Made by a program: the position numbers and the translations under genes. A DNA stretch of 64,000 bases from Rallus limicola (taxonomy: Eukaryota > Chordata > Aves > Gruiformes > Rallidae), in assembly GCA_022605955.1 (NCBI GenBank), contig JAKCOZ010000229.1:186001-250000 (forward strand), in the 5' to 3' direction. Of the stretch, positions 26,101-37,620 are shown piece by piece; the stretch's first letter is position 1; each line of letters begins with the position of its first letter. The notes below the pieces were generated by a model, which made no database searches, had not been told where the DNA came from, and saw only the letters and a list, made by a program, of their open reading frames with translations.

Positions 26101-29100
26101 TGTCTGAAACCTCCTAACAGGACACACAAGCAGACCCTGTCACTTTGGCTCTCAGCCTTTTCCTTTGCCTGGAAAGAGGGAACATGCCTGGAACCTCCTA
26201 CGGTGCTTTTCTCGGCCCTAGCAGACTGCAGTTCAAAACATGCTAAACGTCCAGCAATAACTCCCAAAGTAAAGAAGCTAGGACTGAAAGGCATAGCTTG
26301 TCTGAAACCTCCTAACAGGACACACAAGCAGACCCTGTCACTTTGGCTCTCAGCCTTTTCCTTTGCCTGGAAAGAAGGAACATACCTGCTACCTCCTACA
26401 GTGCTTTTCTCGGCCCTAGCAGACTGCAGTTCAAAACATGCTAAACGTCCAGCAATAACTGCTAAAGTAAAGAAGCTAGGCATGAAAGGCATAGCTTGTC
26501 TGAAACCTCCTAACAGGACACACAAGCAGACCCTGTCACTTTGGCTCTCAGCCTTTTCCTTTGCCTGGAAAGAGGGAACATGCCTGGAACCTCCTACGGT
26601 GCTTTTCTCGGCCCTAGCAGACTGCAGTTCAAAACATGCTAAACGTCCAGCAATAACTCCCAAAGTAAAGAAGCTAGGACTGAAAGGCATAGCTTGTCTG
26701 AAACCTCCTAACAGGACACACAAGCAGACCCTGTCACTTTGGCTCTCAGCCTTTTCCTTTGCCTGGAAAGAAGGAACATACCTGCTACCTCCTACAGTGC
26801 TTTTCTCGGCCCTAGCAGACTGCAGTTCAAAACATGCTAAACGTCCAGCAATAACTCCCAAAGTAAAGAAGCTAGGCATGAAAGGCATAGCTTGTCTGAA
26901 ACCTCCTAACAGGACACACAAGCAGACCCTGTCACTTTGGCTCTCAGCCTTTTCCTTTGCCTGGAAAGAGGGAACATGCCTGGAACCTCCTACGGTGCTT
27001 TTCTCGGCCCTAGCAGACTGCAGTTCAAAACATGCTAAACGTCCAGCAATAACTCCCAAAGTAAAGAAGCTAGGCATGAAAGGCATAGCTTGTCTGAAAC
27101 CTCCTAACAGGACACACAAGCAGACCCTGTCACTTTGGCTCTCAGCCTTTTCCTTTGCCTGGAAAGAGGGAACATGCCTGGAACCTCCTACGGTGCTTTT
27201 CTCGGCCCTAGCAGACTGCAGTTCAAAACTTGCTAAACGTCCAGCAATAACTCCCAAAGTAAAGAAGCTAGGCATGAAAGGCATAGCTTGTCTGAAACCT
27301 CCTAACAGGACACACAAGCCGACCCTGTCACTTTGGCTCTCAGCCTTTTCCTTTGCCTGGAAAGAGGGAACATGCCTGGAACCTCCTACGGTGCTTTTCT
27401 CGGCCCTAGCAGACTGCAGTTCAAAACATGCTAAACGTCCAGCAATAACTCCCAAAGTAAAGAAGCTAGGACTGAAAGGCATAGCTTGTCTGAAACCTCC
27501 TAACAGGACACACAAGCAGACCCTGTCACTTTGGCTCTCAGCCTTTTCCTTTGCCTGGAATGAAGGAACATACCTGCTACCTCCTACAGTGCTTTTCTCG
27601 GCCCTAGCAGACTGCAGTTCAAAACATGCTAAACGTCCAGCAATAACTCCCAAAGTAAAGAAGCTAGGACTGAAAGGCATAGCTTGTCTGAAACCTCCTA
27701 ACAGGACACACAAGCAGACCCTGTCACTTTGGCTCTCAGCCTTTTCCTTTGCCTGGAAAGAGGGAACATGCCTGGAACCTCCTACGGTGCTTTTCTCGGC
27801 CCTAGCAGACTGCAGTTCAAAACATGCTAAACGTCCAGCAATAACTCCCAAAGTAAAGAAGCTAGGCATGAAAGGCATAGCTTGTCTGAAACCTCCTAAC
27901 AGGACACACAAGCAGACCCTGTCACTTTGGCTCTCAGCCTTTTCCTTTGCCTGGAAAGAAGGAACATACCTGCTACCTCCTACAGTGCTTTTCTCGGCCC
28001 TAGCAGACTGCAGTTCAAAACATGCTAAACGTCCAGCAATAACTCCCAAAGTAAAGAAGCTAGGCATGAAAGGCATAGCTTGTCTGAAACCTTATAACAG
28101 GACACACAAGCAGACCCTGTCACTTTGGCTCTCAGCCTTTTCCTTTGCCTGGAAAGAGGGAACATGCCTGGAACCTCCTACGGTGCTTTTCTCGGCCCTA
28201 GCAGACTGCAGTTCAAAACATGCTAAACGTCCAGCAATAACTCCCAAAGTAAAGAAGCTAGGCATGAAAGGCATAGCTTGTCTGAAACCTCCTAACAGGA
28301 CACACAAGCAGACCCTGTCACTTTGGCTCTCAGCCTTTTCCTTTGCCTGGAAAGAGGGAACATGCCTGGAACCTCCTACGGTGCTTTTCTCGGCCCTAGC
28401 AGACTGCAGTTCAAAACATGCTAAACATCCAGCAATAACTCCCAAAGTAAAGAAGCTAGGACTGAAAGGCATAGCTTGTCTGAAACCTCCTAACAGGACA
28501 CACAAGCAGACCCTGTCACTTTGGCTCTCAGCCTTTTCCTTTGCCTGGAAAGAGGGAACATGCCTGGAACCTCCTACAGTGCTTTTCTCGGCCCTAGCAG
28601 ACTGCAGTTCAAAACATGCTAAACGTCCAGCAATAACTCCCAAAGTAAAGAAGCTAGGCATGAAAGGCATAGCTTGTCTGAAACCTCCTAACAGGACACA
28701 CAAGCAGACCCTGTCACTTTGGCTCTCAGCCTTTTCCTTTGCCTGGAAAGAGGGAACATGCCTGGAACCTCCTACGGTGCTTTTCTCGGCCCTAGCAGAC
28801 TGCAGTTCAAAACATGCTAAACGTCCAGCAATAACTCCCAAAGTAAAGAAGCTAGGCATGAAAGGCATAGCTTGTCTGAAACCTCCTAACAGGACACACA
28901 AGCAGACCCTGTCACTTTGGCTCTCAGCCTTTTCCTTTGCCTGGAAAGAGGGAACATGCCTGGAAGCTCCTACGGTGCTTTTCTCGGCCCTAGCAGACTG
29001 CAGTTCAAAACATGCTAAACGTCCAGCAATAACTCCCAAAGTAAAGAAGCTAGGACTGAAAGGCATAGCTTGTCTGAAACCTCCTAACAGGACACACAAG

Positions 29101-32100
29101 CAGACCCTGTCACTTTGGCTCTCAGCCTTTTCCTTTGCCTGGAAAGAAGGAACATACCTGCTACCTCCTACAGTGCTTTTCTCGGCCCTAGCAGACTGCA
29201 GTTCAAAACATGCTAAACGTCCAGCAATAACTCCCAAAGTAAAGAAGCTAGGACTGAAAGGCATAGCTTGTCTGAAACCTCCTAATAGGACACACAAGCA
29301 GACCCTGTCACTTTGGCTCTCAGCCTTTTCCTTTGCCTGGAAAGAGGGAACATGCCTGGAACCTCCTACGGTGCTTTTCTCGGCCCTAGCAGACTGCAGT
29401 TCAAAACATGCTAAACGTCCAGCAATAACTCCCAAAGTAAAGAAGCTAGGACTGAAAGGCATAGCTTGTCTGAAACCTCCTAACAGGACACACAAGCAGA
29501 CCCTGTCACTTTGGCTCTCAGCCTTTTCCTTTGCCTGGAAAGAAGGAACATACCTGGTACCTCCTACAGTGCTTTTCTCGGCCCTAGCAGACTGCAGTTC
29601 AAAACATGCTAAACGTCCAGCAATAACTCCCAAAGTAAAGAAGCTAGGCATGAAAGGCATAGCTTGTCTGAAACCTTATAACAGGACACACAAGCAGACC
29701 CTGTCACTTTGGCTCTCAGCCTTTTCCTTTGCCTGGAAAGAGGGAACATGCCTGGAACCTCCTACGGTGCTTTTCTCGGCCCTAGCAGACTGCAGTTCAA
29801 AACTTGCTAAACGTCCAGCAATAACTCCCAAAGTAAAGAAGCTAGGACTGAAAGGCATAGCTTGTCTGAAACCTCCTAACAGGACACACAAGCAGACCCT
29901 GTCACTTTGGCTCTCAGCCTTTTCCTTTGCCTGGAAAGAGGGAACATGCCTGGAAGCTCCTACGGTGCTTTTCTCGGCCCTAGCAGACTGCAGTTCAAAA
30001 CATGCTAAACGTTAAGCAATAACTCCCAAAGTAAAGAAGCTAGGACTGAAAGGCATAGCTTGTCTGAAACCTCCTAACAGGACACACAAGCAGACCCTGT
30101 CACTTTGGCTCTCAGCCTTTTCCTTTGCCTGGAAAGAAGGAACATACCTGCTACCTCCTACAGTGCTTTTCTCGGCCCTAGCAGACTGCAGTTCAAAACA
30201 TGCTAAACGTCCAGCAATAACTCCCAAAGTAAAGAAGCTAGGACTGAAAGGCATAGCTTGTCTGAAACCTCCTAACAGGACACACAAGCAGACCCTGTCA
30301 CTTTGGCTCTCAGCCTTTTCCTTTGCCTGGAAAGAGGGAACATGCCTGGAAGCTCCTACGGTGCTTTTCTCGGCCCTAGCAGACTGCAGTTCAAAACATG
30401 CTAAACGTCCAGCAATAACTCCCAAAGTAAAGAAGCTAGGCATGAAAGGCATAGCTTGTCTGAAACCTCCTAACAGGACACACAAGCAGACCCTGTCACT
30501 TTGGCTCTCAGCCTTTTCCTTTGCCTGGAAAGAAGGAACATACCTGCTACCTCCTACGGTGCTTTTCTCGGCCCTAGCAGACTGCAGTTCAAAACATGCT
30601 AAACGTCCAGCAATAACTCCCAAAGTAAAGAAGCTAGGCATGAAAGGCATAGCTTGTCTGAAACCTCCTAACAGGACACACAAGCAGACCCTGTCACTTT
30701 GGCTCTCAGCCTTTTCCTTTGCCTGGAAAGAGGGAACATGCCTGGAAGCTCCTACGGTGCTTTTCTCGGCCCTAGCAGACTGCAGTTCAAAACATGCTAA
30801 ACGTCCAGCAATAACTCCCAAAGTAAAGAAGCTAGGACTGAAAGGCATAGCTTGTCTGAAACCTCCTAACAGGACACACAAGCAGACCCTGTCACTTTGG
30901 CTCTCAGCCTTTTCCTTTGCCTGGAAAGAGGGAACATGCCTGGAACCTCCTACGGTGCTTTTCTCGGCCCTAGCAGACTGCAGTTCAAAACATGCTAAAC
31001 ATCCAGCAATAACTCCCAAAGTAAAGAAGCTAGGACTGAAAGGCATAGCTTGTCTGAAACCTCCTAACAGGACACACAAGCAGACCCTGTCACTTTGGCT
31101 CTCAGCCTTTTCCTTTGCCTGGAAAGAAGGAACATACCTGCTACCTCCTACAGTGCTTTTCTCGGCCCTAGCAGACTGCAGTTCAAAACATGCTAAACGT
31201 CCAGCAATAACTCCCAAAGTAAAGAAGCTAGGCATGAAAGGCATAGCTTGTCTGAAACCTCCTAACAGGACACACAAGCAGACCCTGTCACTTTGGCTCT
31301 CAGCCTTTTCCTTTGCCTGGAAAGAGGGAACATGCCTGGAACCTCCTACAGTGCTTTTCTCGGCCCTAGCAGACTGCAGTTCAAAACATGCTAAACGTCC
31401 AGCAATAACTCCCAAAGTAAAGAAGCTAGGCATGAAAGGCATAGCTTGTCTGAAACCTCCTAACAGGACACACAAGCAGACCCTGTCACTTTGGCTCTCA
31501 GCCTTTTCCTTTGCCTGGAAAGAGGGAACATGCCTGGAACCTCCTACGGTGCTTTTCTCGGCCCTAGCAGACTGCAGTTCAAAACATGCTAAACGTCCAG
31601 CAATAACTCCCAAAGTAAAGAAGCTAGGACTGAAAGGCATAGCTTGTCTGAAACCTCCTAACAGGACACACAAGCAGACCCTGTCACTTTGGCTCTCAGC
31701 CTTTTCCTTTGCCTGGAAAGAGGGAACATGCCTGGAAGCTCCTACGGTGCTTTTCTCGGCCCTAGCAGACTGCAGTTCAAAACATGCTAAACGTCCAGCA
31801 ATAACTCCCAAAGTAAAGAAGCTAGGACTGAAAGGCATAGCTTGTCTGAAACCTCCTAACAGGACACACAAGCAGACCCTGTCACTTTGGCTCTCAGCCT
31901 TTTCCTTTGCCTGGAAAGAAGGAACATACCTGCTACCTCCTACAGTGCTTTTCTCGGCCCTAGCAGACTGCAGTTCAAAACATGCTAAACGTCCAGCAAT
32001 AACTCCCAAAGTAAAGAAGCTAGGACTGAAAGGCATAGCTTGTCTGAAACCTCCTAACAGGACACACAAGCAGACCCTGTCACTTTGGCTCTCAGCCTTT

Positions 32101-33462
32101 TCCTTTGCCTGGAAAGAGGGAACATGCCTGGAACCTCCTACGGTGCTTTTCTCGGCCCTAGCAGACTGCAGTTCAAAACATGCTAAACGTCCAGCAATAA
32201 CTCCCAAAGTAAAGAAGCTAGGACTGAAAGGCATAGCTTGTCTGAAACCTCCTAACAGGACACACAAGCAGACCCTGTCACTTTGGCTCTCAGCCTTTTC
32301 CTTTGCCTGGAAAGAAGGAACATACCTGGTACCTCCTACAGTGCTTTTCTCGGCCCTAGCAGACTGCAGTTCAAAACATGCTAAACGTCCAGCAATAACT
32401 CCCAAAGTAAAGAAGCTAGGCATGAAAGGCATAGCTTGTCTGAAACCTTATAACAGGACACACAAGCAGACCCTGTCACTTTGGCTCTCAGCCTTTTCCT
32501 TTGCCTGGAAAGAGGGAACATGCCTGGAACCTCCTACGGTGCTTTTCTCGGCCCTAGCAGACTGCAGTTCAAAACATGCTAAACGTCCAGCAATAACTCC
32601 CAAAGTAAAGAAGCTAGGACTGAAAGGCATAGCTTGTCTGAAACCTCCTAACAGGACACACAAGCAGACCCTGTCACTTTGGCTCTCAGCCTTTTCCTTT
32701 GCCTGGAAAGAAGGAACATACCTGCTACCTCCTACAGTGCTTTTCTCGGCCCTAGCAGACTGCAGTTCAAAACATGCTAAACGTCCAGCAATAACTCCCA
32801 AAGTAAAGAAGCTAGGACTGAAAGGCATAGCTTGTCTGAAACCTCCTAACAGGACACACAAGCAGACCCTGTCACTTTGGCTCTCAGCCTTTTCCTTTGC
32901 CTGGAAAGAGGTAACATGCCTGGAACCTCCTACGGTGCTTTTCTCGGCCCTAGCAGACTGCAGTTCAAAACATGCTAAACGTCCAGCAATAACTCCCAAA
33001 GTAAAGAAGCTAGGCATGAAAGGCATAGCTTGTCTGAAACCTCCTAACAGGACACACAAGCAGACCCTGTCACTTTGGCTCTCAGCCTTTTCCTTTGCCT
33101 GGAAAGAAGGAACATACCTGCTACCTCCTACGGTGCTTTTCTCGGCCCTAGCAGACTGCAGTTCAAAACATGCTAAACGTCCAGCAATAACTCCCAAAGT
33201 AAAGAAGCTAGGCATGAAAGGCATAGCTTGTCTGAAACCTTATAACAGGACACACAAGCAGACCCTGTCACTTTGGCTCTCAGCCTTTTCCTTTGCCTGG
33301 AAAGAGGGAACATGCCTGGAACCTCCTACGGTGCTTTTCTCGGCCCTAGCAGACTGCAGTTCAAAACATGCTAAACGTCCAGCAATAACTCCCAAAGTAA
33401 AGAAGCTAGGCATGAAAGGCATAGCTTGTCTGAAACCTCCTAACAGGACACACAAGCAGACC
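20197..33462 (+). repeat. Middle domain rich in the cttata ('y') monomer marker
   Basis: Between the two superblocks, monomers carrying TA at 175-176 (reading ccttataac) occur at 20369, 21557, 22547, 25319, 28091, 29675, 32447 and 33239. With 19379, 34427 and 35417 just outside, 11 of the 17 such monomers in the window lie within 16 kb. Spacings from 19379 are 5, 6, 5, 14, 14, 8, 14, 4, 6 and 5 monomers. The domain also holds all three acatcc monomers (20704, 28426, 31000) and most ggtacc monomers. It is the same satellite but a separately homogenised sub-array. The change also puts TAA into the long open frame of the minus strand. Confidence 0.85.
22573..28116 (+). repeat. Two copies of a 14-monomer HOR (2,772 bp each)
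   Basis: Units 22573-25344 and 25345-28116 each end in a y-marked Y monomer (cttata at 25319 and 28091). Shared rare markers are gtcaagcaat at 23081 and 25655 and ggatcata at 23209 and 25783, both 2,574 bp (13 monomers) apart rather than 14. Overall unit length is therefore kept, but single E monomers have been lost and gained inside: one fewer before the gtcaag marker and one more after it in the second unit. Later positions return to matching order: E(T104)-M, E-L, Y-L, E-M, Y-y. Confidence 0.85.
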
Positions 33463-35442
33463 CTGTCACTTTGGCTCTCAGCCTTTTCCTTTGCCTGGAA
33501 AGAGGGAACATGCCTGGAACCTCCTACGGTGCTTTTCTCGGCCCTAGCAGACTGCAGTTCAAAACATGCTAAACGTCCAGCAATAACTCCCAAAGTAAAG
33601 AAGCTAGGACTGAAAGGCATAGCTTGTCTGAAACCTCCTAACAGGACACACAAGCAGACCCTGTCACTTTGGCTCTCAGCCTTTTCCTTTGCCTGGAAAG
33701 AGGGAACATGCCTGGAAGCTCCTACGGTGCTTTTCTCGGCCCTAGCAGACTGCAGTTCAAAACATGCTAAACGTCCAGCAATAACTCCCAAAGTAAAGAA
33801 GCTAGGACTGAAAGGCATAGCTTGTCTGAAACCTCCTAACAGGACACACAAGCAGACCCTGTCACTTTGGCTCTCAGCCTTTTCCTTTGCCTGGAAAGAA
33901 GGAACATACCTGCTACCTCCTACAGTGCTTTTCTCGGCCCTAGCAGACTGCAGTTCAAAACATGCTAAACGTCCAGCAATAACTCCCAAAGTAAAGAAGC
34001 TAGGACTGAAAGGCATAGCTTGTCTGAAACCTCCTAACAGGACACACAAGCAGACCCTGTCACTTTGGCTCTCAGCCTTTTCCTTTGCCTGGAAAGAGGG
34101 AACATGCCTGGAACCTCCTACGGTGCTTTTCTCGGCCCTAGCAGACTGCAGTTCAAAACATGCTAAACGTCCAGCAATAACTCCCAAAGTAAAGAAGCTA
34201 GGACTGAAAGGCATAGCTTGTCTGAAACCTCCTAACAGGACACACAAGCAGACCCTGTCACTTTGGCTCTCAGCCTTTTCCTTTGCCTGGAAAGAAGGAA
34301 CATACCTGGTACCTCCTACAGTGCTTTTCTCGGCCCTAGCAGACTGCAGTTCAAAACATGCTAAACGTCCAGCAATAACTCCCAAAGTAAAGAAGCTAGG
34401 CATGAAAGGCATAGCTTGTCTGAAACCTTATAACAGGACACACAAGCAGACCCTGTCACTTTGGCTCTCAGCCTTTTCCTTTGCCTGGAAAGAGGGAACA
34501 TGCCTGGAACCTCCTACGGTGCTTTTCTCGGCCCTAGCAGACTGCAGTTCAAAACTTGCTAAACGTCCAGCAATAACTCCCAAAGTAAAGAAGCTAGGAC
34601 TGAAAGGCATAGCTTGTCTGAAACCTCCTAACAGGACACACAAGCAGACCCTGTCACTTTGGCTCTCAGCCTTTTCCTTTGCCTGGAAAGAGGGAACATG
34701 CCTGGAAGCTCCTACGGTGCTTTTCTCGGCCCTAGCAGACTGCAGTTCAAAACATGCTAAACGTCCAGCAATAACTCCCAAAGTAAAGAAGCTAGGACTG
34801 AAAGGCATAGCTTGTCTGAAACCTCCTAACAGGACACACAAGCAGACCCTGTCACTTTGGCTCTCAGCCTTTTCCTTTGCCTGGAAAGAAGGAACATACC
34901 TGCTACCTCCTACAGTGCTTTTCTCGGCCCTAGCAGACTGCAGTTCAAAACATGCTAAACGTCCAGCAATAACTCCCAAAGTAAAGAAGCTAGGACTGAA
35001 AGGCATAGCTTGTCTGAAACCTCCTAACAGGACACACAAGCAGACCCTGTCACTTTGGCTCTCAGCCTTTTCCTTTGCCTGGAAAGAGGGAACATGCCTG
35101 GAAGCTCCTACGGTGCTTTTCTCGGCCCTAGCAGACTGCAGTTCAAAACATGCTAAACGTCCAGCAATAACTCCCAAAGTAAAGAAGCTAGGCATGAAAG
35201 GCATAGCTTGTCTGAAACCTCCTAACAGGACACACAAGCAGACCCTGTCACTTTGGCTCTCAGCCTTTTCCTTTGCCTGGAAAGAAGGAACATACCTGCT
35301 ACCTCCTACGGTGCTTTTCTCGGCCCTAGCAGACTGCAGTTCAAAACATGCTAAACGTCCAGCAATAACTCCCAAAGTAAAGAAGCTAGGCATGAAAGGC
35401 ATAGCTTGTCTGAAACCTTATAACAGGACACACAAGCAGACC
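28909..35442 (+). repeat. A-L/Y-L/E-L/V-M-y module repeated at 14- and 10-monomer spacing
   Basis: The four-monomer module A-L, Y-L, E-L, V-M-y occurs at 28909-29700, 31681-32472 and 33661-34452. Its V monomers carry tacctggtacc at 29551, 32323 and 34303, spaced 2,772 and 1,980 bp. The first and third are followed by the same five monomers, E(T104)-L, A-L, Y-L, A-M, Y-M, at 29701-30690 and 34453-35442. So a nine-monomer stretch is repeated at a 24-monomer (4,752-bp) offset. The same five-monomer string also occurs at 793-1782 in superblock copy 1. The interval overlaps the start of superblock copy 2. Confidence 0.83.
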
Positions 35443-37620
35443 CTGTCACTTTGGCTCTCAGCCTTTTCCTTTGCCTGGAAAGAGGGAACATGCCTGGAAC
35501 CTCCTACGGTGCTTTTCTCGGCCCTAGCAGACTGCAGTTCAAAACATGCTAAACGTCCAGCAATAACTCCCAAAGTAAAGAAGCTAGGCATGAAAGGCAT
35601 AGCTTGTCTGAAACCTCCTAACAGGACACACAAGCAGACCCTGTCACTTTGGCTCTCAGCCTTTTCCTTTGCCTGGAAAGAGGGAACATGCCTGGAACCT
35701 CCTACGGTGCTTTTCTCGGCCCTAGCAGACTGCAGTTCAAAACATGCTAAACGTCCAGCAATAACTCCCAAAGTAAAGAAGCTAGGACTGAAAGGCATAG
35801 CTTGTCTGAAACCTCCTAACAGGACACACAAGCAGACCCTGTCACTTTGGCTCTCAGCCTTTTCCTTTGCCTGGAAAGAAGGAACATACCTGCTACCTCC
35901 TACAGTGCTTTTCTCGGCCCTAGCAGACTGCAGTTCAAAACATGCTAAACGTCCAGCAATAACTCCCAAAGTAAAGAAGCTAGGCATGAAAGGCATAGCT
36001 TGTCTGAAACCTCCTAACAGGACACACAAGCAGACCCTGTCACTTTGGCTCTCAGCCTTTTCCTTTGCCTGGAAAGAGGGAACATGCCTGGAACCTCCTA
36101 CGGTGCTTTTCTCGGCCCTAGCAGACTGCAGTTCAAAACTTGCTAAACGTCCAGCAATAACTCCCAAAGTAAAGAAGCTAGGACTGAAAGGCATAGCTTG
36201 TCTGAAACCTCCTAACAGGACACACAAGCAGACCCTGTCACTTTGGCTCTCAGCCTTTTCCTTTGCCTGGAAAGAGGGAACATGCCTGGAAGCTCCTACG
36301 GTGCTTTTCTCGGCCCTAGCAGACTGCAGTTCAAAACATGCTAAACGTCCAGCAATAACTCCCAAAGTAAAGAAGCTAGGACTGAAAGGCATAGCTTGTC
36401 TGAAACCTCCTAACAGGACACACAAGCAGACCCTGTCACTTTGGCTCTCAGCCTTTTCCTTTGCCTGGAAAGAAGGAACATACCTGCTACCTCCTACAGT
36501 GCTTTTCTCGGCCCTAGCAGACTGCAGTTCAAAACATGCTAAACGTCCAGCAATAACTCCCAAAGTAAAGAAGCTAGGACTGAAAGGCATAGCTTGTCTG
36601 AAACCTCCTAACAGGACACACAAGCAGACCCTGTCACTTTGGCTCTCAGCCTTTTCCTTTGCCTGGAAAGAGGGAACATGCCTGGAAGCTCCTACGGTGC
36701 TTTTCTCGGCCCTAGCAGACTGCAGTTCAAAACATGCTAAACGTCCAGCAATAACTCCCAAAGTAAAGAAGCTAGGCATGAAAGGCATAGCTTGTCTGAA
36801 ACCTCCTAACAGGACACACAAGCAGACCCTGTCACTTTGGCTCTCAGCCTTTTCCTTTGCCTGGAAAGAGGGAACATGCCTGGAACCTCCTACGGTGCTT
36901 TTCTCGGCCCTAGCAGACTGCAGTTCAAAACATGCTAAACGTCCAGCAATAACTCCCAAAGTAAAGAAGCTAGGCATGAAAGGCATAGCTTGTCTGAAAC
37001 CTCCTAACAGGACACACAAGCAGACCCTGTCACTTTGGCTCTCAGCCTTTTCCTTTGCCTGGAAAGAGGGAACATGCCTGGAACCTCCTACGGTGCTTTT
37101 CTCGGCCCTAGCAGACTGCAGTTCAAAACATGCTAAACGTCCAGCAATAACTCCCAAAGTAAAGAAGCTAGGACTGAAAGGCATAGCTTGTCTGAAACCT
37201 CCTAACAGGACACACAAGCAGACCCTGTCACTTTGGCTCTCAGCCTTTTCCTTTGCCTGGAAATAAGGAACATACCTGCTACCTCCTACAGTGCTTTTCT
37301 CGGCCCTAGCAGACTGCAGTTCAAAACATGCTAAACGTCCAGCAATAACTCCCAAAGTAAAGAAGCTAGGACTGAAAGGCATAGCTTGTCTGAAACCTCC
37401 TAACAGGACACACAAGCAGACCCTGTCACTTTGGCTCTCAGCCTTTTCCTTTGCCTGGAAAGAGGGAAAATGCCTGGAACCTCCTACGGTGCTTTTCTCG
37501 GCCCTAGCAGACTGCAGTTCAAAACATGCTAAACGTCCAGCAATAACTCCCAAAGTAAAGAAGCTAGGCATGAAAGGCATAGCTTGTCTGAAACCTCCTA
37601 ACAGGACACACAAGCAGACC

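Noticed and set aside
13729..30015. Very long open frames on both strands (up to 5,428 codons) as giant repeat-protein genes
   Set aside because: They are the 66-codon monomer read repeatedly. They start at internal GTG or arbitrary ATG codons of ordinary monomers, overlap antisense open frames over the same bases, have no non-repeat ends, and stop at random substitutions. No signal peptide or known domain is visible.
19379..35422. ttataa in y monomers as a TATA-type promoter
   Set aside because: It arises from two adjacent substitutions inside a satellite monomer, with no initiator, no downstream gene and no other promoter signal.
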